Part shown: in pieces, positions 16,585-25,655 of the stretch | Position numbering within the stretch: position 1 is the first letter of the stretch | How the letters are laid out: the number at the start of each line of letters is the position of its first letter | Source: Acetobacter ascendens | GTDB taxonomy: Bacteria > Pseudomonadota > Alphaproteobacteria > Acetobacterales > Acetobacteraceae | Assembly (NCBI RefSeq): GCF_001766235.1 | Contig: NZ_CP015164.1 | Span: 2,073,001 to 2,137,000, forward strand | Length of the DNA: 64,000 nucleotides | Reading direction: 5' to 3' | Made by a program: the position numbers and the translations under genes | The notes under the pieces: model-generated | Told to the model about the DNA's origin: nothing | The model's database searches: none | What the model saw: only the letters and a program-made list of their open reading frames with translations

Positions 16585-17391
16585 ATGACGGATATTGCGG
16601 TTGAAAACCTGCAAATCACCTTTCCGCTGTATCATGGCAATGCCCGCAGCCTGCGTAAATCGCTTAGCAAAACGCTGGGGCGCACGCTTAACACGCGCTT
16701 CATGCACGATAACCGAGACCGCGTGGTGGTACAGGCGCTTAAGGGCGTGAGCTTCACCCTGCAACCGGGAGACAGGCTGGGCCTTGTAGGTGGCAACGGT
16801 GCAGGCAAAACCACGCTGTTGCGGGCACTAGCCGGTATTTATGAACCCGTAGGGGGCAGCGTTACGGTGCGCGGTAGCATTGGCACGTTGCTAGACCCCG
16901 AACTGGGCATGAACATGGACCTGACGGGGCGGGAGAATATTCGCCTGCGTGGCATGTTCTCTGGCCTGAGCAAGGAACAGACAGCGCAGGTTGAAGCGGA
17001 TGTAGAAAACTTTGCCAGCCTTGGTGCTTTTATGGACCTACCCGTAAACACCTATAGCTCCGGCATGATGGTGCGCCTTTCCTTTGGGCTGGCCACGGCT
17101 ATCATGCCCGATGTGCTGCTGATGGATGAATGGTTTATGGCGGGAGATGCCTCCTTCCGTAACCGTGCCCGCGCCCGGCTTGAAAATCTTGTTTCCCGCG
17201 CCGATATTCTGGTGCTGTCCAGCCATATGGCAGATGTGATGGCCGATTGGTGCAACCGTCTGATCTGGCTGGATCAGGGGCAGGTACGTATGGATGGCCC
17301 CACCGAGCAAGTGCTGGAAGCGTATTTAGGCCGCCCGCTGGAACGCAAGGCAGACGAAGAAAAGCCGGAAGAAGCACCGCCAACCTTCTAA
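16585..17391 (+). CDS. ABC transporter ATP-binding protein, polysaccharide export (Wzt/KpsT-like)
   Basis: A 268-residue ATPase that powers the adjacent permease. The Walker A motif GGNGAGKTTLLRAL is near residue 72, the signature is TYSSGMMVRLSFG, Walker B is DVLLMDEWF and the switch histidine lies in LSSHMAD. The insertion RSLRKSLSKTLG near the N-terminus and the absence of a long C-terminal domain fit the KpsT or short-Wzt type, meaning no carbohydrate-binding module. The open frame extends upstream to 16486 inside the permease gene, but ATG 16585, directly after the permease stop, is the family start. Confidence 0.9.
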   Translation: MTDIAVENLQITFPLYHGNARSLRKSLSKTLGRTLNTRFMHDNRDRVVVQALKGVSFTLQPGDRLGLVGGNGAGKTTLLRALAGIYEPVGGSVTVRGSIGTLLDPELGMNMDLTGRENIRLRGMFSGLSKEQTAQVEADVENFASLGAFMDLPVNTYSSGMMVRLSFGLATAIMPDVLLMDEWFMAGDASFRNRARARLENLVSRADILVLSSHMADVMADWCNRLIWLDQGQVRMDGPTEQVLEAYLGRPLERKADEEKPEEAPPTF

Positions 17392-17535
17392 CCCCGGCTC
17401 TTGCGGCATATTATTCGGGCTTGCACGCCTTTCAGGGCAGATGTTCCGTGTTCTCCCTGTTCGCAGGGGGCGCAAGTCATGACATACTCAACACCCATAT
17501 TGGCACGCGCACAGCACAGCCCACACGGAGCATGA

Positions 17536-19032
17536 ATGAACCGGCCCTCCCCGCCTGGCGGACGTCACAAGGCCTGCTTTACCACCGGCAGCATCATGCG
17601 CCACGTGCTGGTTATGGCTGGCACCGGGGCCATTGGCCTTATGGCGGTGTTTGCGGTGGATATGCTCAACATGGTGTATATCAGCCACTTGGGTAACACC
17701 GCCCTTACGGCAGCCATTGGCTTTGCCGGGGCCGTTATTGGCTTGCAAATTGCCGTTTCCATCGGGCTGACCATTGGCATAAGCGCCGCCACCGCGCGTG
17801 AAATTGGCGCAGGCCGCGCTGATGAAGCCCGTGGCATTGCCTCCTCCGCCCTTACTGTCATGATCGGGCTGGCAACCGTGCTGGGTGTGGGCACCATGAT
17901 ATTTGCCCACCCCATTCTGGAACTGTTTGGTGCGCGGGGTGAGGCCTTGGCCAACGCCACCACATTCCTACGCACCGTTAGCCCTGCATTACCGCTTATC
18001 TGCGCAGGCATGGGGGCATCTTCCCTTATGCGTGTGGTGGGGGATGCCAAGGGCTCCATGCACATTACGTTGCTAGGGGCTGTTGTCGCGGCGGTGCTGG
18101 ACCCGCTGTTTATTTTCGGGCTGCATGAAGGACTTACCGGGGCTGCTATCAGCACTGTGCTTTCACGCACGGTTGTGGCCACAGTGGGCCTGCGTGGCGC
18201 ATTGCGGCACGATATGCTGGCCATGCCGCAGCTTCATCGGATTTTGCCTGATACCAAGCGTGTGGCCACGGTGGCTTTTCCGGCCATTCTCACCAATCTG
18301 GCCACACCGGTTGGCGGTGTGTACGTCACACAAGCTATGGCGCGCTTTGGCCTGGCTGCTGTTGCGGGGCAAGCCTCTATTGAGCGCACAGTGCCTGTAC
18401 TGTTTGCGTTGGTTTTTGCGCTTACCGGTTCTGTTGGCCCCATTATGGGGCAAAACCTTGGCGCCGGGCTGTGTGACCGCGTGCGTGAAACCCTGCGCGC
18501 GGCCCTCAAGTTGGTTATTTTAAGTGTGGGTGCCACATGGATATTCCTGTTCTGCGTGCAGAATGGGGTTGTGGCCATGTATAATGCACAGGGTGATGCC
18601 GCAGCTCTTATCCATCTGTTCTGCACATGGACAATCGGCAGTTACCTGTTTGTAGGTATGTTGTTTGTGGCCAACGCCGCCTTCAATAACCTTGGGTTTC
18701 CGCTGTATTCCACTGCCTTTAACTGGGGCCGGGCCACGCTGGGCACCATTCCGTTTGTGATGATGGGCGCACGCTTTGGCCCACTTGGCGTGCAGGCCGG
18801 GCAGGCACTGGGGGCTGTAGTGTTTGGATCTTGTGCGGTCTTGACGGCGTTCCGTGTGACACAAACATTAGAAGTCTCTCCCGCACAGCATCCTCTGGCA
18901 GCGGGAGTGCGGAGCAGCACGCCGGTTTCCGACGTTCCCACCACCAGCGCAGAAGCTGCCATGGCGGAACTGGACGAACTGGAGAGTGCCTCTGAACTGT
19001 GTGAGGAAGACAGGAAGACCAACCATGTCTAA
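17536..19032 (+). CDS. MATE family multidrug efflux transporter
   Basis: A 498-residue inner-membrane antiporter of the MATE family, about 12 helices in two homologous halves. The first half opens with MAGTGAIGLMAVFAVDMLNM followed by YISHLGNTALTAAIGFA; the second has QASIERTVPVLFALVFALTGSVGPIMGQNLGAG, the usual MATE repeat. A hydrophilic tail of about 45 residues (VSPAQHPLAAG onward) is rich in Glu near the end. The gene overlaps the small gene at 19025 by 8 bases. Substrates are typically cationic drugs or metabolites and cannot be inferred here. Confidence 0.88.
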   Translation: MNRPSPPGGRHKACFTTGSIMRHVLVMAGTGAIGLMAVFAVDMLNMVYISHLGNTALTAAIGFAGAVIGLQIAVSIGLTIGISAATAREIGAGRADEARGIASSALTVMIGLATVLGVGTMIFAHPILELFGARGEALANATTFLRTVSPALPLICAGMGASSLMRVVGDAKGSMHITLLGAVVAAVLDPLFIFGLHEGLTGAAISTVLSRTVVATVGLRGALRHDMLAMPQLHRILPDTKRVATVAFPAILTNLATPVGGVYVTQAMARFGLAAVAGQASIERTVPVLFALVFALTGSVGPIMGQNLGAGLCDRVRETLRAALKLVILSVGATWIFLFCVQNGVVAMYNAQGDAAALIHLFCTWTIGSYLFVGMLFVANAAFNNLGFPLYSTAFNWGRATLGTIPFVMMGARFGPLGVQAGQALGAVVFGSCAVLTAFRVTQTLEVSPAQHPLAAGVRSSTPVSDVPTTSAEAAMAELDELESASELCEEDRKTNHV

Positions 19033-19234
19033 GCTGACAACTGAAGAACGTAATGCCCTGCCGGATAATGCCTTTGCCCTGCCCGGCCGCCGTTACCCCA
19101 TACCCGATGCCACCCACGCGCGTGATGCGCTGGCCCGTGCCAGTGAAATGCTGCACCGGGGTAACCTCACGCAGGAAGAATATGATACCATCCACGCCAA
19201 GGCGGAGGATGTTCTGCGCCGTGAACGGATGTAG
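19025..19234 (+). CDS. Small conserved protein, DUF6582-like
   Basis: A 69-residue soluble protein. The segment LPDNAFALPGRRYPIPDATHARDALARASE matches, from memory, the motif found in small actinobacterial and phage-associated proteins of the DUF6582 type (A.P..RKYP..D..HARNALAR). The ATG overlaps the end of the MATE gene, implying coupled translation. The C-terminal part is helical (TQEEYDTIHAKAEDVLRRE). The function of such proteins is unknown. Confidence 0.65.
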   Translation: MSKLTTEERNALPDNAFALPGRRYPIPDATHARDALARASEMLHRGNLTQEEYDTIHAKAEDVLRRERM

Positions 19235-19247
19235 TATTTAAACCCAT

Positions 19248-19826
19248 ATGCTAAACCGCCTTTATGCCCGCGTTTTGCGGCACGCTGCCAGCCCCTACGC
19301 ACCTTTATGGCTGGTGGCGCTGGCTTTTGCAGAAGCCAGTTTTTTCCCCCTTCCGCCAGAAACGCTGCTGGTGCCTATGGTGCTGGCACATAGGCAAAAG
19401 GCATGGGTTTATGCCGCCATCTGCACCATTGCCAGCGTGGCCGGTGGCTTGCTGGGCTGGCTAATTGGCGCGGCTTTGGTGGATACGGTAGCCCGCCCGA
19501 TTGTGCATTTTTACCATGCCGAGAGCACGCTGCTGACCTTGCAGGAAAAATTCCGCCAATGGGGTGTATGGATTATTCTGCTTAAGGGGCTCACACCCAT
19601 CCCCTACAAGTTTGTAACCATTGCCAGCGGCATGGCGCATTTTGCCATTCTGCCCTTTATGCTGGCCAGCCTTGTAACGCGTGGCGTGCGGTTTATGCTG
19701 GTGGCTGGGCTTTTGTGGCGCTTTGGGGCGCCTATTCAGGATTTTCTGGAAAAACGCCTGCCGCTGGTGGCCGGGGCTTTTGCCGTGGTGTTTTTAGGCG
19801 GTATTATTGCGCTGAAATATCTGTAA
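19248..19826 (+). CDS. DedA/SNARE-associated family membrane protein (YqaA-like)
   Basis: A 192-residue inner-membrane protein of the DedA/VTT superfamily, YqaA branch. The reentrant motif FAEASFFPLPPETLLVPMVL near residue 28 and the second one LLKGLTPIPYKFVTIASG are both present. Members are thought to move or flip lipids such as undecaprenyl phosphate and to support membrane homeostasis. It starts 13 bases after the small protein gene and probably shares its transcript. Confidence 0.86.
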   Translation: MLNRLYARVLRHAASPYAPLWLVALAFAEASFFPLPPETLLVPMVLAHRQKAWVYAAICTIASVAGGLLGWLIGAALVDTVARPIVHFYHAESTLLTLQEKFRQWGVWIILLKGLTPIPYKFVTIASGMAHFAILPFMLASLVTRGVRFMLVAGLLWRFGAPIQDFLEKRLPLVAGAFAVVFLGGIIALKYL

Positions 19827-19960
19827 ATCTGGCACCTGCATTCAAGCCCACGCGGGGCAGAACCCCTGCCCTGTGGCTTGTGCCCGGCCCGATTGCGGCG
19901 CAAAATGGCAACCAGATTTTGAACATCTTGCTTGAGTGATAACCGGGAGAAAAAACGCGG

Positions 19961-20968
19961 ATGCCAACCCAGATAGCTGTGATTACAGGCGCAGGCGCCG
20001 GTATTGGCCGTGCGGCGGCACGTGCGCTGGGCCGCGCCGGGTTTGATATTGCCCTGCTGGGCCGGAATGAAGACCGGCTGAAGGAAACAGCAGAAAATCT
20101 GGCCAAACACTCTGTGCGGTCATTGGTCATCCCGCTGGATGTTTCAGATGCCAAAGCTGTGCAGGATGCAGCAGAGCGTATTGAAACAGAACTTGGCCCC
20201 ATTTCGGTTTGGGCCAACTGCGCTGGAGCCACAGTGGTTGGGCAGGTTGCCGCCCTTTCTGCCGATGATATCCGCCGTGCTACAGAAGTAACTTATCTGG
20301 GCAGCGTAAACGGCACATTGGCCGCCCTTGGCGTTATGCGCCGGCGCGGGCAAGGCGCCATTATCAATCTGGATCTGGCCCCCAACCTGCGCGGCATGCC
20401 GCTTCAGGCTGCGGAAAACGGAGCGCGTTCTGCCCTACGTGGTTTTTGTGAAAGCCTACGGCCAGAACTGCTGCATGATGCCGATAATATCCGCGTGGTC
20501 ATGGTGGATCTGCCTGCCATCAACACTCCCCATTATGGCTGGACACGCAACCTCACAGGCAAACGCTTAAAACCTGTTGGCCCGGTGTATGAACCCGAAG
20601 TGGCGGCAGAGGCCATTTACCGTGCTGCCTTTAGCACCAGCCGCTCCATTTCCATTGGGGCTACCAACAGCTTTGCCGCCCTATGGCACATGGTTGCCCC
20701 CGGCTGCCGTGAAGCCCGCCTGGCAGAAAAAGGCTACAAGGCCCAGATGGAGCATGATTGGGCAGAAGGCCAGCAGCCGGATGATTTATACAAATCCGTG
20801 CCCGGTTCCTTTGGGGCGCAAGGCCCGTTTGATGAACATTCCCGCAGGCTGGATAGCCCACTAACCTTCTTTGTTCCCAGCAGCTTACGGGCCGGTATTT
20901 TTGGCGCGCTGACAGCCATGGGGTTAACCGCCCTAATGGCGCATATCCGCAACTGCCGGAAATCCTAA
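19961..20968 (+). CDS. SDR-fold protein with all catalytic residues replaced (probable pseudoenzyme)
   Basis: A 335-residue protein of the DltE-like branch of short-chain dehydrogenases. The NAD(P)-binding loop TGAGAGIGRAAARALG is intact, as are the WANCAG segment and VMVDLPAINTPHYGW. The active site is not: where the family has the serine, tyrosine and lysine of the S-YxxxK set, this protein has Leu139, Glu152 and Arg156 (LDLAPNLRG, then LQAAENGARSALRGF). A tail of about 100 residues ends in a hydrophobic segment (SSLRAGIFGALTAMGLTAL) that may anchor it to the membrane. Oxidoreductase activity by the normal mechanism is unlikely; a binding or structural role is the inference. Confidence 0.82.
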   Translation: MPTQIAVITGAGAGIGRAAARALGRAGFDIALLGRNEDRLKETAENLAKHSVRSLVIPLDVSDAKAVQDAAERIETELGPISVWANCAGATVVGQVAALSADDIRRATEVTYLGSVNGTLAALGVMRRRGQGAIINLDLAPNLRGMPLQAAENGARSALRGFCESLRPELLHDADNIRVVMVDLPAINTPHYGWTRNLTGKRLKPVGPVYEPEVAAEAIYRAAFSTSRSISIGATNSFAALWHMVAPGCREARLAEKGYKAQMEHDWAEGQQPDDLYKSVPGSFGAQGPFDEHSRRLDSPLTFFVPSSLRAGIFGALTAMGLTALMAHIRNCRKS

Positions 20969-20977
20969 AGGCGCGCG

Positions 20978-21025
20978 CCATCCTGTTCAGCACATTATTT
21001 CTGCTGAATGGGATGGTGTTTTTGG
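20978..21025 (+). terminator. Terminator after the SDR-like gene
   Basis: A long hairpin pairs CCATCC...TTCAGCA with TGCTGAA...GGATGG around an 8-9 base loop and is followed by TGTTTTTGG. It starts 10 bases after the stop. Confidence 0.75.
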
Positions 21026-21170
21026 CCTTGCCATATGTTGCTTCACGCAACGCGCCTGTACACTCGGCATGAAGCCATAACGTGTTGAACGCATGCCATG
21101 GCATAACATGGCAACAACGCATCCGTGCCTATGCCCGGATGCGCTTAAAAATACCCCAATATAGAAAAAT

Positions 21171-21566
21171 TCAGTTCAAACGCCCGCGTGGTTTAACAGG
21201 CTGCTGGCGCATTTGCTGGTGCATGTGCAAACCATGCATCAGGCGGTCTGCATCGGCAGGTGGCAGCACAAGCCCTACCGAGCCAAAAGCCGGGTGCTGA
21301 AAAGCCAGAACAGATCCATCCGTACTGGCTTCGGGTTGAAGCGCCCATTTGGTGCGCGTAACGGGCGTAAAGGTGGCGCCTTCTATGGGCGGCAGTTCCT
21401 TACCTTCCAGCATCGTTTCCCGACACTGGCCCAAAATCTGAATCAGCCGTGTAATGTCTTCTACCGAAAGCGCAACATCTACAGCAGGCTGATCTTCCTG
21501 CTCTAGCACTTTGAGATGTACTTCTGTGTGGTCTGCTGAAAGAGACAGATCAAGCTTGGAAGACAT
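21171..21566 (-). CDS. Hypothetical protein downstream of ispE
   Basis: A 131-residue soluble protein I do not recognise. It has a beta-rich start (MSSKLDLSLSADHTEVHLKV), a helix (SVEDITRLIQILGQCRETM), a middle with FTPVTRTKWALQPEA and a His/Gln-rich end (MHGLHMHQQMRQQP). The ATG at 21566 was chosen because AGGAGG lies 4 bases before it. It follows ispE by about 90 bases on the same strand, so co-transcription is possible. The 200-bp stretch beyond its 3' end contains the small hairpin GCATCCG/CGGATGC at 21119-21142. Confidence 0.65.
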   Translation of the reverse strand: MSSKLDLSLSADHTEVHLKVLEQEDQPAVDVALSVEDITRLIQILGQCRETMLEGKELPPIEGATFTPVTRTKWALQPEASTDGSVLAFQHPAFGSVGLVLPPADADRLMHGLHMHQQMRQQPVKPRGRLN

Positions 21567-21655
21567 AAAACCTCCTACACCCAGCCACACCGGAACAGGC
21601 TTGCGCCCTCCGGCCCGCTGAAAGAACTGATGCTGATATAAGGTGGCAAAACCCC

Positions 21656-22561
21656 TTAAACCAGAGCCCCGCCCCACACCCACCATGCGGCGTGTGCATC
21701 TGCCAACCTGCCTGCTGCTTCCCGCGCAGCTTCAACAGTGGGGAACACGCCAAAGCATGTAGCGCCAGAGCCGCTCACGCGGGCCAACTGACATTCTGGC
21801 TGGGCCACAATATCGGCCAATACACGCTTAACCGGCGGACACACATTGCAGGCCGGAGCCTCCAGGCTGTTTTCCTGCGCCTTAAGGGTTGCCACCATAG
21901 CGGCACTATTAGGCCAGCTTTGCGGTAAATCAGCCCGTGGCACAAAATCGCCCGTTCTTTTACGGAACACATCCGGGGTGGAAACAGCCTGCCCGCAATT
22001 TACCAGCACAAGGCCACATTCTGGCAAACGCGGCGCGGGGGTAAGGGTTTCACCAATCCCTTCCATTCGCACAGTCTGGCTGAGCAGGCATACCGGTACA
22101 TCCGCCCCCAATGTTTCCGCCACACGGAACAAGGTGGGTTCATCCACCTGTACGTTCCATGCCCGGTTTAGCAGGCGCAAAGCGGCAGCAGCATCTGCCG
22201 AACCTCCGCCAATGCCAGAAGCCACGGGCAGGTTTTTTTCCAGCACAAGGCACCCACCCTGCACATTGGCATCTGGCCCGGCCAGATCACGCAGCACGGC
22301 GGCGGCTTTTATTACCAGATTATCAGCCCCAGCGGCATCTGCCCCAAGGGCGCGGCCAAAACGGCCTTCCAGCTTAAGGTGCAGCGGTTCTGTGCCCGGC
22401 TCGTAATGCAGCACATCTCCTGCACCAGCAAACACCACAAGGCTATCCAGCAGGTGGTATCCATCTGGCCTGCGGCCCGTAACGTGCAAATACAGATTGA
22501 TTTTTGCTGGTGCGATTTCTGTCAGGGTTGTGGTTGCAACATCCAGAACATCAACTGTCAT
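21656..22561 (-). CDS. ispE: 4-diphosphocytidyl-2-C-methyl-D-erythritol kinase
   Basis: A 301-residue GHMP kinase that phosphorylates CDP-methylerythritol in the MEP isoprenoid pathway. It has the N-terminal APAKINLYLHVTGRRPDGYHLLDSL signature, the ATP-binding loop LPVASGIGGGSADAAAALRLLN and the C-terminal RVSGSGATCFGVF. Its start overlaps the stop of the TPR gene by 4 bases (ATGA), so translation is coupled. Together with dxs at 30.9 kb it supplies isoprenoid precursors, which in this organism feed hopanoids as well as quinones and undecaprenol. Confidence 0.96.
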   Translation of the reverse strand: MTVDVLDVATTTLTEIAPAKINLYLHVTGRRPDGYHLLDSLVVFAGAGDVLHYEPGTEPLHLKLEGRFGRALGADAAGADNLVIKAAAVLRDLAGPDANVQGGCLVLEKNLPVASGIGGGSADAAAALRLLNRAWNVQVDEPTLFRVAETLGADVPVCLLSQTVRMEGIGETLTPAPRLPECGLVLVNCGQAVSTPDVFRKRTGDFVPRADLPQSWPNSAAMVATLKAQENSLEAPACNVCPPVKRVLADIVAQPECQLARVSGSGATCFGVFPTVEAAREAAGRLADAHAAWWVWGGALV

Positions 22562-24420
22562 GGCGTGTGTGTTCCTTTATCCTGCGGCGCAGCTTTAGCG
22601 GGGGCGGCCTGATCTGCCTTTTTGGCATCCGGCTCTACACCAGCACGCTTGAGCGCAGCACGTATCAATACTTCATCCGACGGAATGGGGTGCAGCCCCA
22701 AAGCCACGTTCCACTGATCTATGGCTTCGGTCTTGCGGCCCTGCCGCCAGTAAACCTCACCCAGATGATAATTCACTTCCGGGTCTTCGGGTGTTTTTTC
22801 TGCGGCTTTTTCTAAAAGGTCCAGCGCCTCGTTCAGGTCTCCGCGCTCAGCACGCACCCAGCCTAGGCTGTCTGTAATAGCGGCATCATCGGGGGAAAGC
22901 TGGTGCGCCTTGCGCAAAAGTTTTTCGGCTTCGGGCAGATTTTCATGCCGTTCCACCATGGAATACCCCAGAAAGTTCAGCAGCATGGATTCGTCTGGCG
23001 CATAGGCCAGTGCGGCACGGGCATCATCCCGCGCATGGGGCCAATCCCCCATTTCATGGTACACCATGGCACGCAGGAAAAGCAGCGTCCAATCCACATC
23101 CTTCTGGGCGGTGGCAAGGTCTATGGCTTTGGTATAAGCGGCTATCGCGCCCTTCCAGTCTCTCTGCTGCACCAGTGCATTGCCTAAAACACGCTGAAGT
23201 AGAATCTGATCTGGCAACTGGGCCACAAGCGGGCGCAACAGGCTGACAGCCTCGGTAGCCTGATCGGGCGTGGAATCCAGCACAGCCAACCGCAACCGTG
23301 CCACGGGGGACATGGGATCAGACTGCGGCACGCGCAGCAATGTTTCTCGCGCGGCGGCCCCGTGGTCTTCATCAATCTGGATTTCGGCCAGCATCAGCCG
23401 GGCTTCGGCCAATGTGGGGTCCATGGCCAAGGCAAAGCCCAGCATCAGGCGTGCGGCCTCGTTAAACTGGTAGAGGTTGGCATCATTCCCCACCATGCCA
23501 CCGGTGGCTGCGGCCTGCTGGGCCTGTTCCCGCCCCTGTTGGCGCAGCAAAAACGCCGTAAGAATATAAGCGCGTGCAATCCCGCCTCGTGCCGATGAGA
23601 CCGGGAAGTGTGAAATTGTAGCCTGAAGCTGCGGGCCAGCCAGCAGCAGAACCGGATCATCCCCTTCCAGCTTGCGTAACTCGGCGCGGGCTTTTTCCTT
23701 CTGCCCATGCTCCCACAACCATGCGGCATAGGAACGGGTAAGCAGCAGGTCCCCCCCCGGCATGATCTTGCGCGTTTCATCAAAAAGCTGGCCCGCGCGG
23801 TCTGTCTGGCCTGCGACCTGCGCAATGAGGGCGGCGTGCAGTGTGTAAAACGGCACCAGCACAGATTTCTGAATATGGGTCAGGCTTTCCACGGCTTCAT
23901 CAGCATGGCCCTGCGCCTGCTCACACCATGCCAGCAACAGCGGCATAATAAGATGTGTCAGCGGGTCTGTGCGGGCTTGATGATAATAGGTGAGCGCCTC
24001 ACCCCATTCACCGCGCACGGCGGCATCGTTCCCCAGCACAAGGGCGGAAATTACGCTTTGCGCGCCGGGCAACTTATCTAGCTTGTGGGCCAGTGGCACG
24101 GCATCGGCATCACCCGCCATCACACTGCGCACAAAAGCCTGCTTCAGCAGTTCCATATTCTGTGGGTCTGCGGCTGCGGCTTGGCGGAAAGAGCGTGCGG
24201 CCTGAAGGTCATCCCCCCTGCGGACGGCAATCACGGCGCTCAGAAACGCCCCCGAATCGACATGCCCAACAGGCGCATGCATAACCGCAGTATCTGCTTT
24301 GGGTTCGGCCCCTTTAAGGGCTGCGCCAGATGTATCCGGCTGGGCCGCATAAAGCGGAGAAGCCAGCACAGTGGCGGAAAGCAGCATGAAAACCGTAGGC
24401 AGAAGGCGACAAAACAGCAT
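22558..24420 (-). CDS. Tetratricopeptide repeat protein, exported, coupled to ispE
   Basis: A 620-residue TPR protein. Residues 1-25 look like a signal peptide (MLFCRLLPTVFMLLSATVLA, ending LYA), so it is probably periplasmic. TPR repeats run through most of the length and are clearest near the C-terminus (ITDSLGWVRAERGDLNEAL, then NYHLGEVYWRQGRKTEAI). It sits upstream of ispE with a 4-base overlap, an arrangement I associate with alphaproteobacteria. The start at 24420 was chosen for the signal peptide; the open frame continues to 24666 without conserved sequence. Partners are unknown. Confidence 0.84.
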   Translation of the reverse strand: MLFCRLLPTVFMLLSATVLASPLYAAQPDTSGAALKGAEPKADTAVMHAPVGHVDSGAFLSAVIAVRRGDDLQAARSFRQAAAADPQNMELLKQAFVRSVMAGDADAVPLAHKLDKLPGAQSVISALVLGNDAAVRGEWGEALTYYHQARTDPLTHLIMPLLLAWCEQAQGHADEAVESLTHIQKSVLVPFYTLHAALIAQVAGQTDRAGQLFDETRKIMPGGDLLLTRSYAAWLWEHGQKEKARAELRKLEGDDPVLLLAGPQLQATISHFPVSSARGGIARAYILTAFLLRQQGREQAQQAAATGGMVGNDANLYQFNEAARLMLGFALAMDPTLAEARLMLAEIQIDEDHGAAARETLLRVPQSDPMSPVARLRLAVLDSTPDQATEAVSLLRPLVAQLPDQILLQRVLGNALVQQRDWKGAIAAYTKAIDLATAQKDVDWTLLFLRAMVYHEMGDWPHARDDARAALAYAPDESMLLNFLGYSMVERHENLPEAEKLLRKAHQLSPDDAAITDSLGWVRAERGDLNEALDLLEKAAEKTPEDPEVNYHLGEVYWRQGRKTEAIDQWNVALGLHPIPSDEVLIRAALKRAGVEPDAKKADQAAPAKAAPQDKGTHTP

Positions 24421-24576
24421 AAGAACCCTATCTACAGGATACGGTGGCAACCGGGCAGGCCGCCCACGGATGCCCCACCCCTTCTGGCAGAGCGGAAAGG
24501 AACGACATGAACGACTGGTTTTGTCTAACGCGCCCGCGCCAAACCACCAAACCGTCCGCTTTATGATACGGTTTAT

Positions 24577-25431
24577 ATGATGGAAGCTGCTCTGTCTCTC
24601 CTGCGCCTTTATACGGAATGGGGCGTGGATGTTGCTGTAACCGATGCCCCGGCCGATCATCGGCACGCTGGGGCCGGGCTTGTGCTGCCTCCACTACGGG
24701 GCAAAATGCCCCAGCAGGCACCACCGTACATTCCTCCGCAGCCCGGAACAGGCAGAACGCCGGCACCTGCCACGGTTACGCAAAACCAACCGCAGCAACC
24801 GCCTACCCCCACCAGCTTTGCAGATACGGTAGAACAGGCACAGCGCCTTGCCGCAGCCGCCAACACGCCAGAAGAGCTGTTTCAGGCGATGGATTCCTTC
24901 GTGGCATGCCCGTTGCGCGGCGCTGCCATGCACACCCTTATGCCATCCGGCCCCCACAACGCCCCCCTAATGCTGATTGGGGAAGCCCCAGATGAGGATG
25001 AGGATAGAAGCGGGCAGGTGTTTGCGGGCCTATGCGGCACCCTGCTGGACACCATGCTGGCCCCACTACCGCTGGAACGCAGCCAACTGGCCCTTGCTAC
25101 GGCCCTACCGTGGCGGCCTGCTGGTGGTACCGCACCAACAGATATGGACCAGCGCATCTGCCGCCTCTTTCTGGAACGCGCCATAACTTTGTTCGCCCCC
25201 AAGCGTCTGCTGCTGTGTGGGCGGCTGCCTGCGCGTATGCTGCTTGGCAAAACCACAGATCTGCCCCGCCGTAACTGGCAGGATATTACCCTGCCGGGGC
25301 TGCCTCCGTTGCCCGTTATGTTCATGCGTCATCCGCTCCAGCTTCGGGCCAGCCCTGCTGCACGGCGTGAAATATGGGCAACACTGATGACGGTGATGGA
25401 TACCCTGCGCCAAGACAGCCAAAGCATGTAA
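24577..25431 (+). CDS. Uracil-DNA glycosylase superfamily protein (family 4-like, incomplete Fe-S ligands)
   Basis: A 284-residue protein. The first 110 residues are variable and rich in Pro, Gln and Ala. The UDG domain follows, with motif A GEAPDEDEDRSGQVFAG near residue 133 and a C-terminal MRHPLQLRASPAARRE in place of the TxHPSxLLR loop. Family 4 enzymes bind a 4Fe-4S cluster through four cysteines. Here only two positions look conserved (FVACPL and RICRLF); the others are replaced, notably LPWRP where KCRPP is usual. It should act in DNA uracil repair, but cluster binding is doubtful. It is divergent from the TPR gene. Confidence 0.78.
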   Translation: MMEAALSLLRLYTEWGVDVAVTDAPADHRHAGAGLVLPPLRGKMPQQAPPYIPPQPGTGRTPAPATVTQNQPQQPPTPTSFADTVEQAQRLAAAANTPEELFQAMDSFVACPLRGAAMHTLMPSGPHNAPLMLIGEAPDEDEDRSGQVFAGLCGTLLDTMLAPLPLERSQLALATALPWRPAGGTAPTDMDQRICRLFLERAITLFAPKRLLLCGRLPARMLLGKTTDLPRRNWQDITLPGLPPLPVMFMRHPLQLRASPAARREIWATLMTVMDTLRQDSQSM

Positions 25432-25655
25432 TGAACGCGCGCATGTAAGCACAAAAGCTGCGCCAGATGTTACAGAATATGTCAGCAAGAAATACATTGC
25501 ATAAACCATGGGAATACCTGCGCAAATCATAGAAATTATTCCGGTTTGACCAGCGCTTCACCACAGGGAATGCAACAATTTTTGAAGAACCTTTCCCTTT
25601 TCTCACAGACAGGAAACTTGCCTTTTAGGCTGGAAGGGCCTAGACCCCGCCAGCC

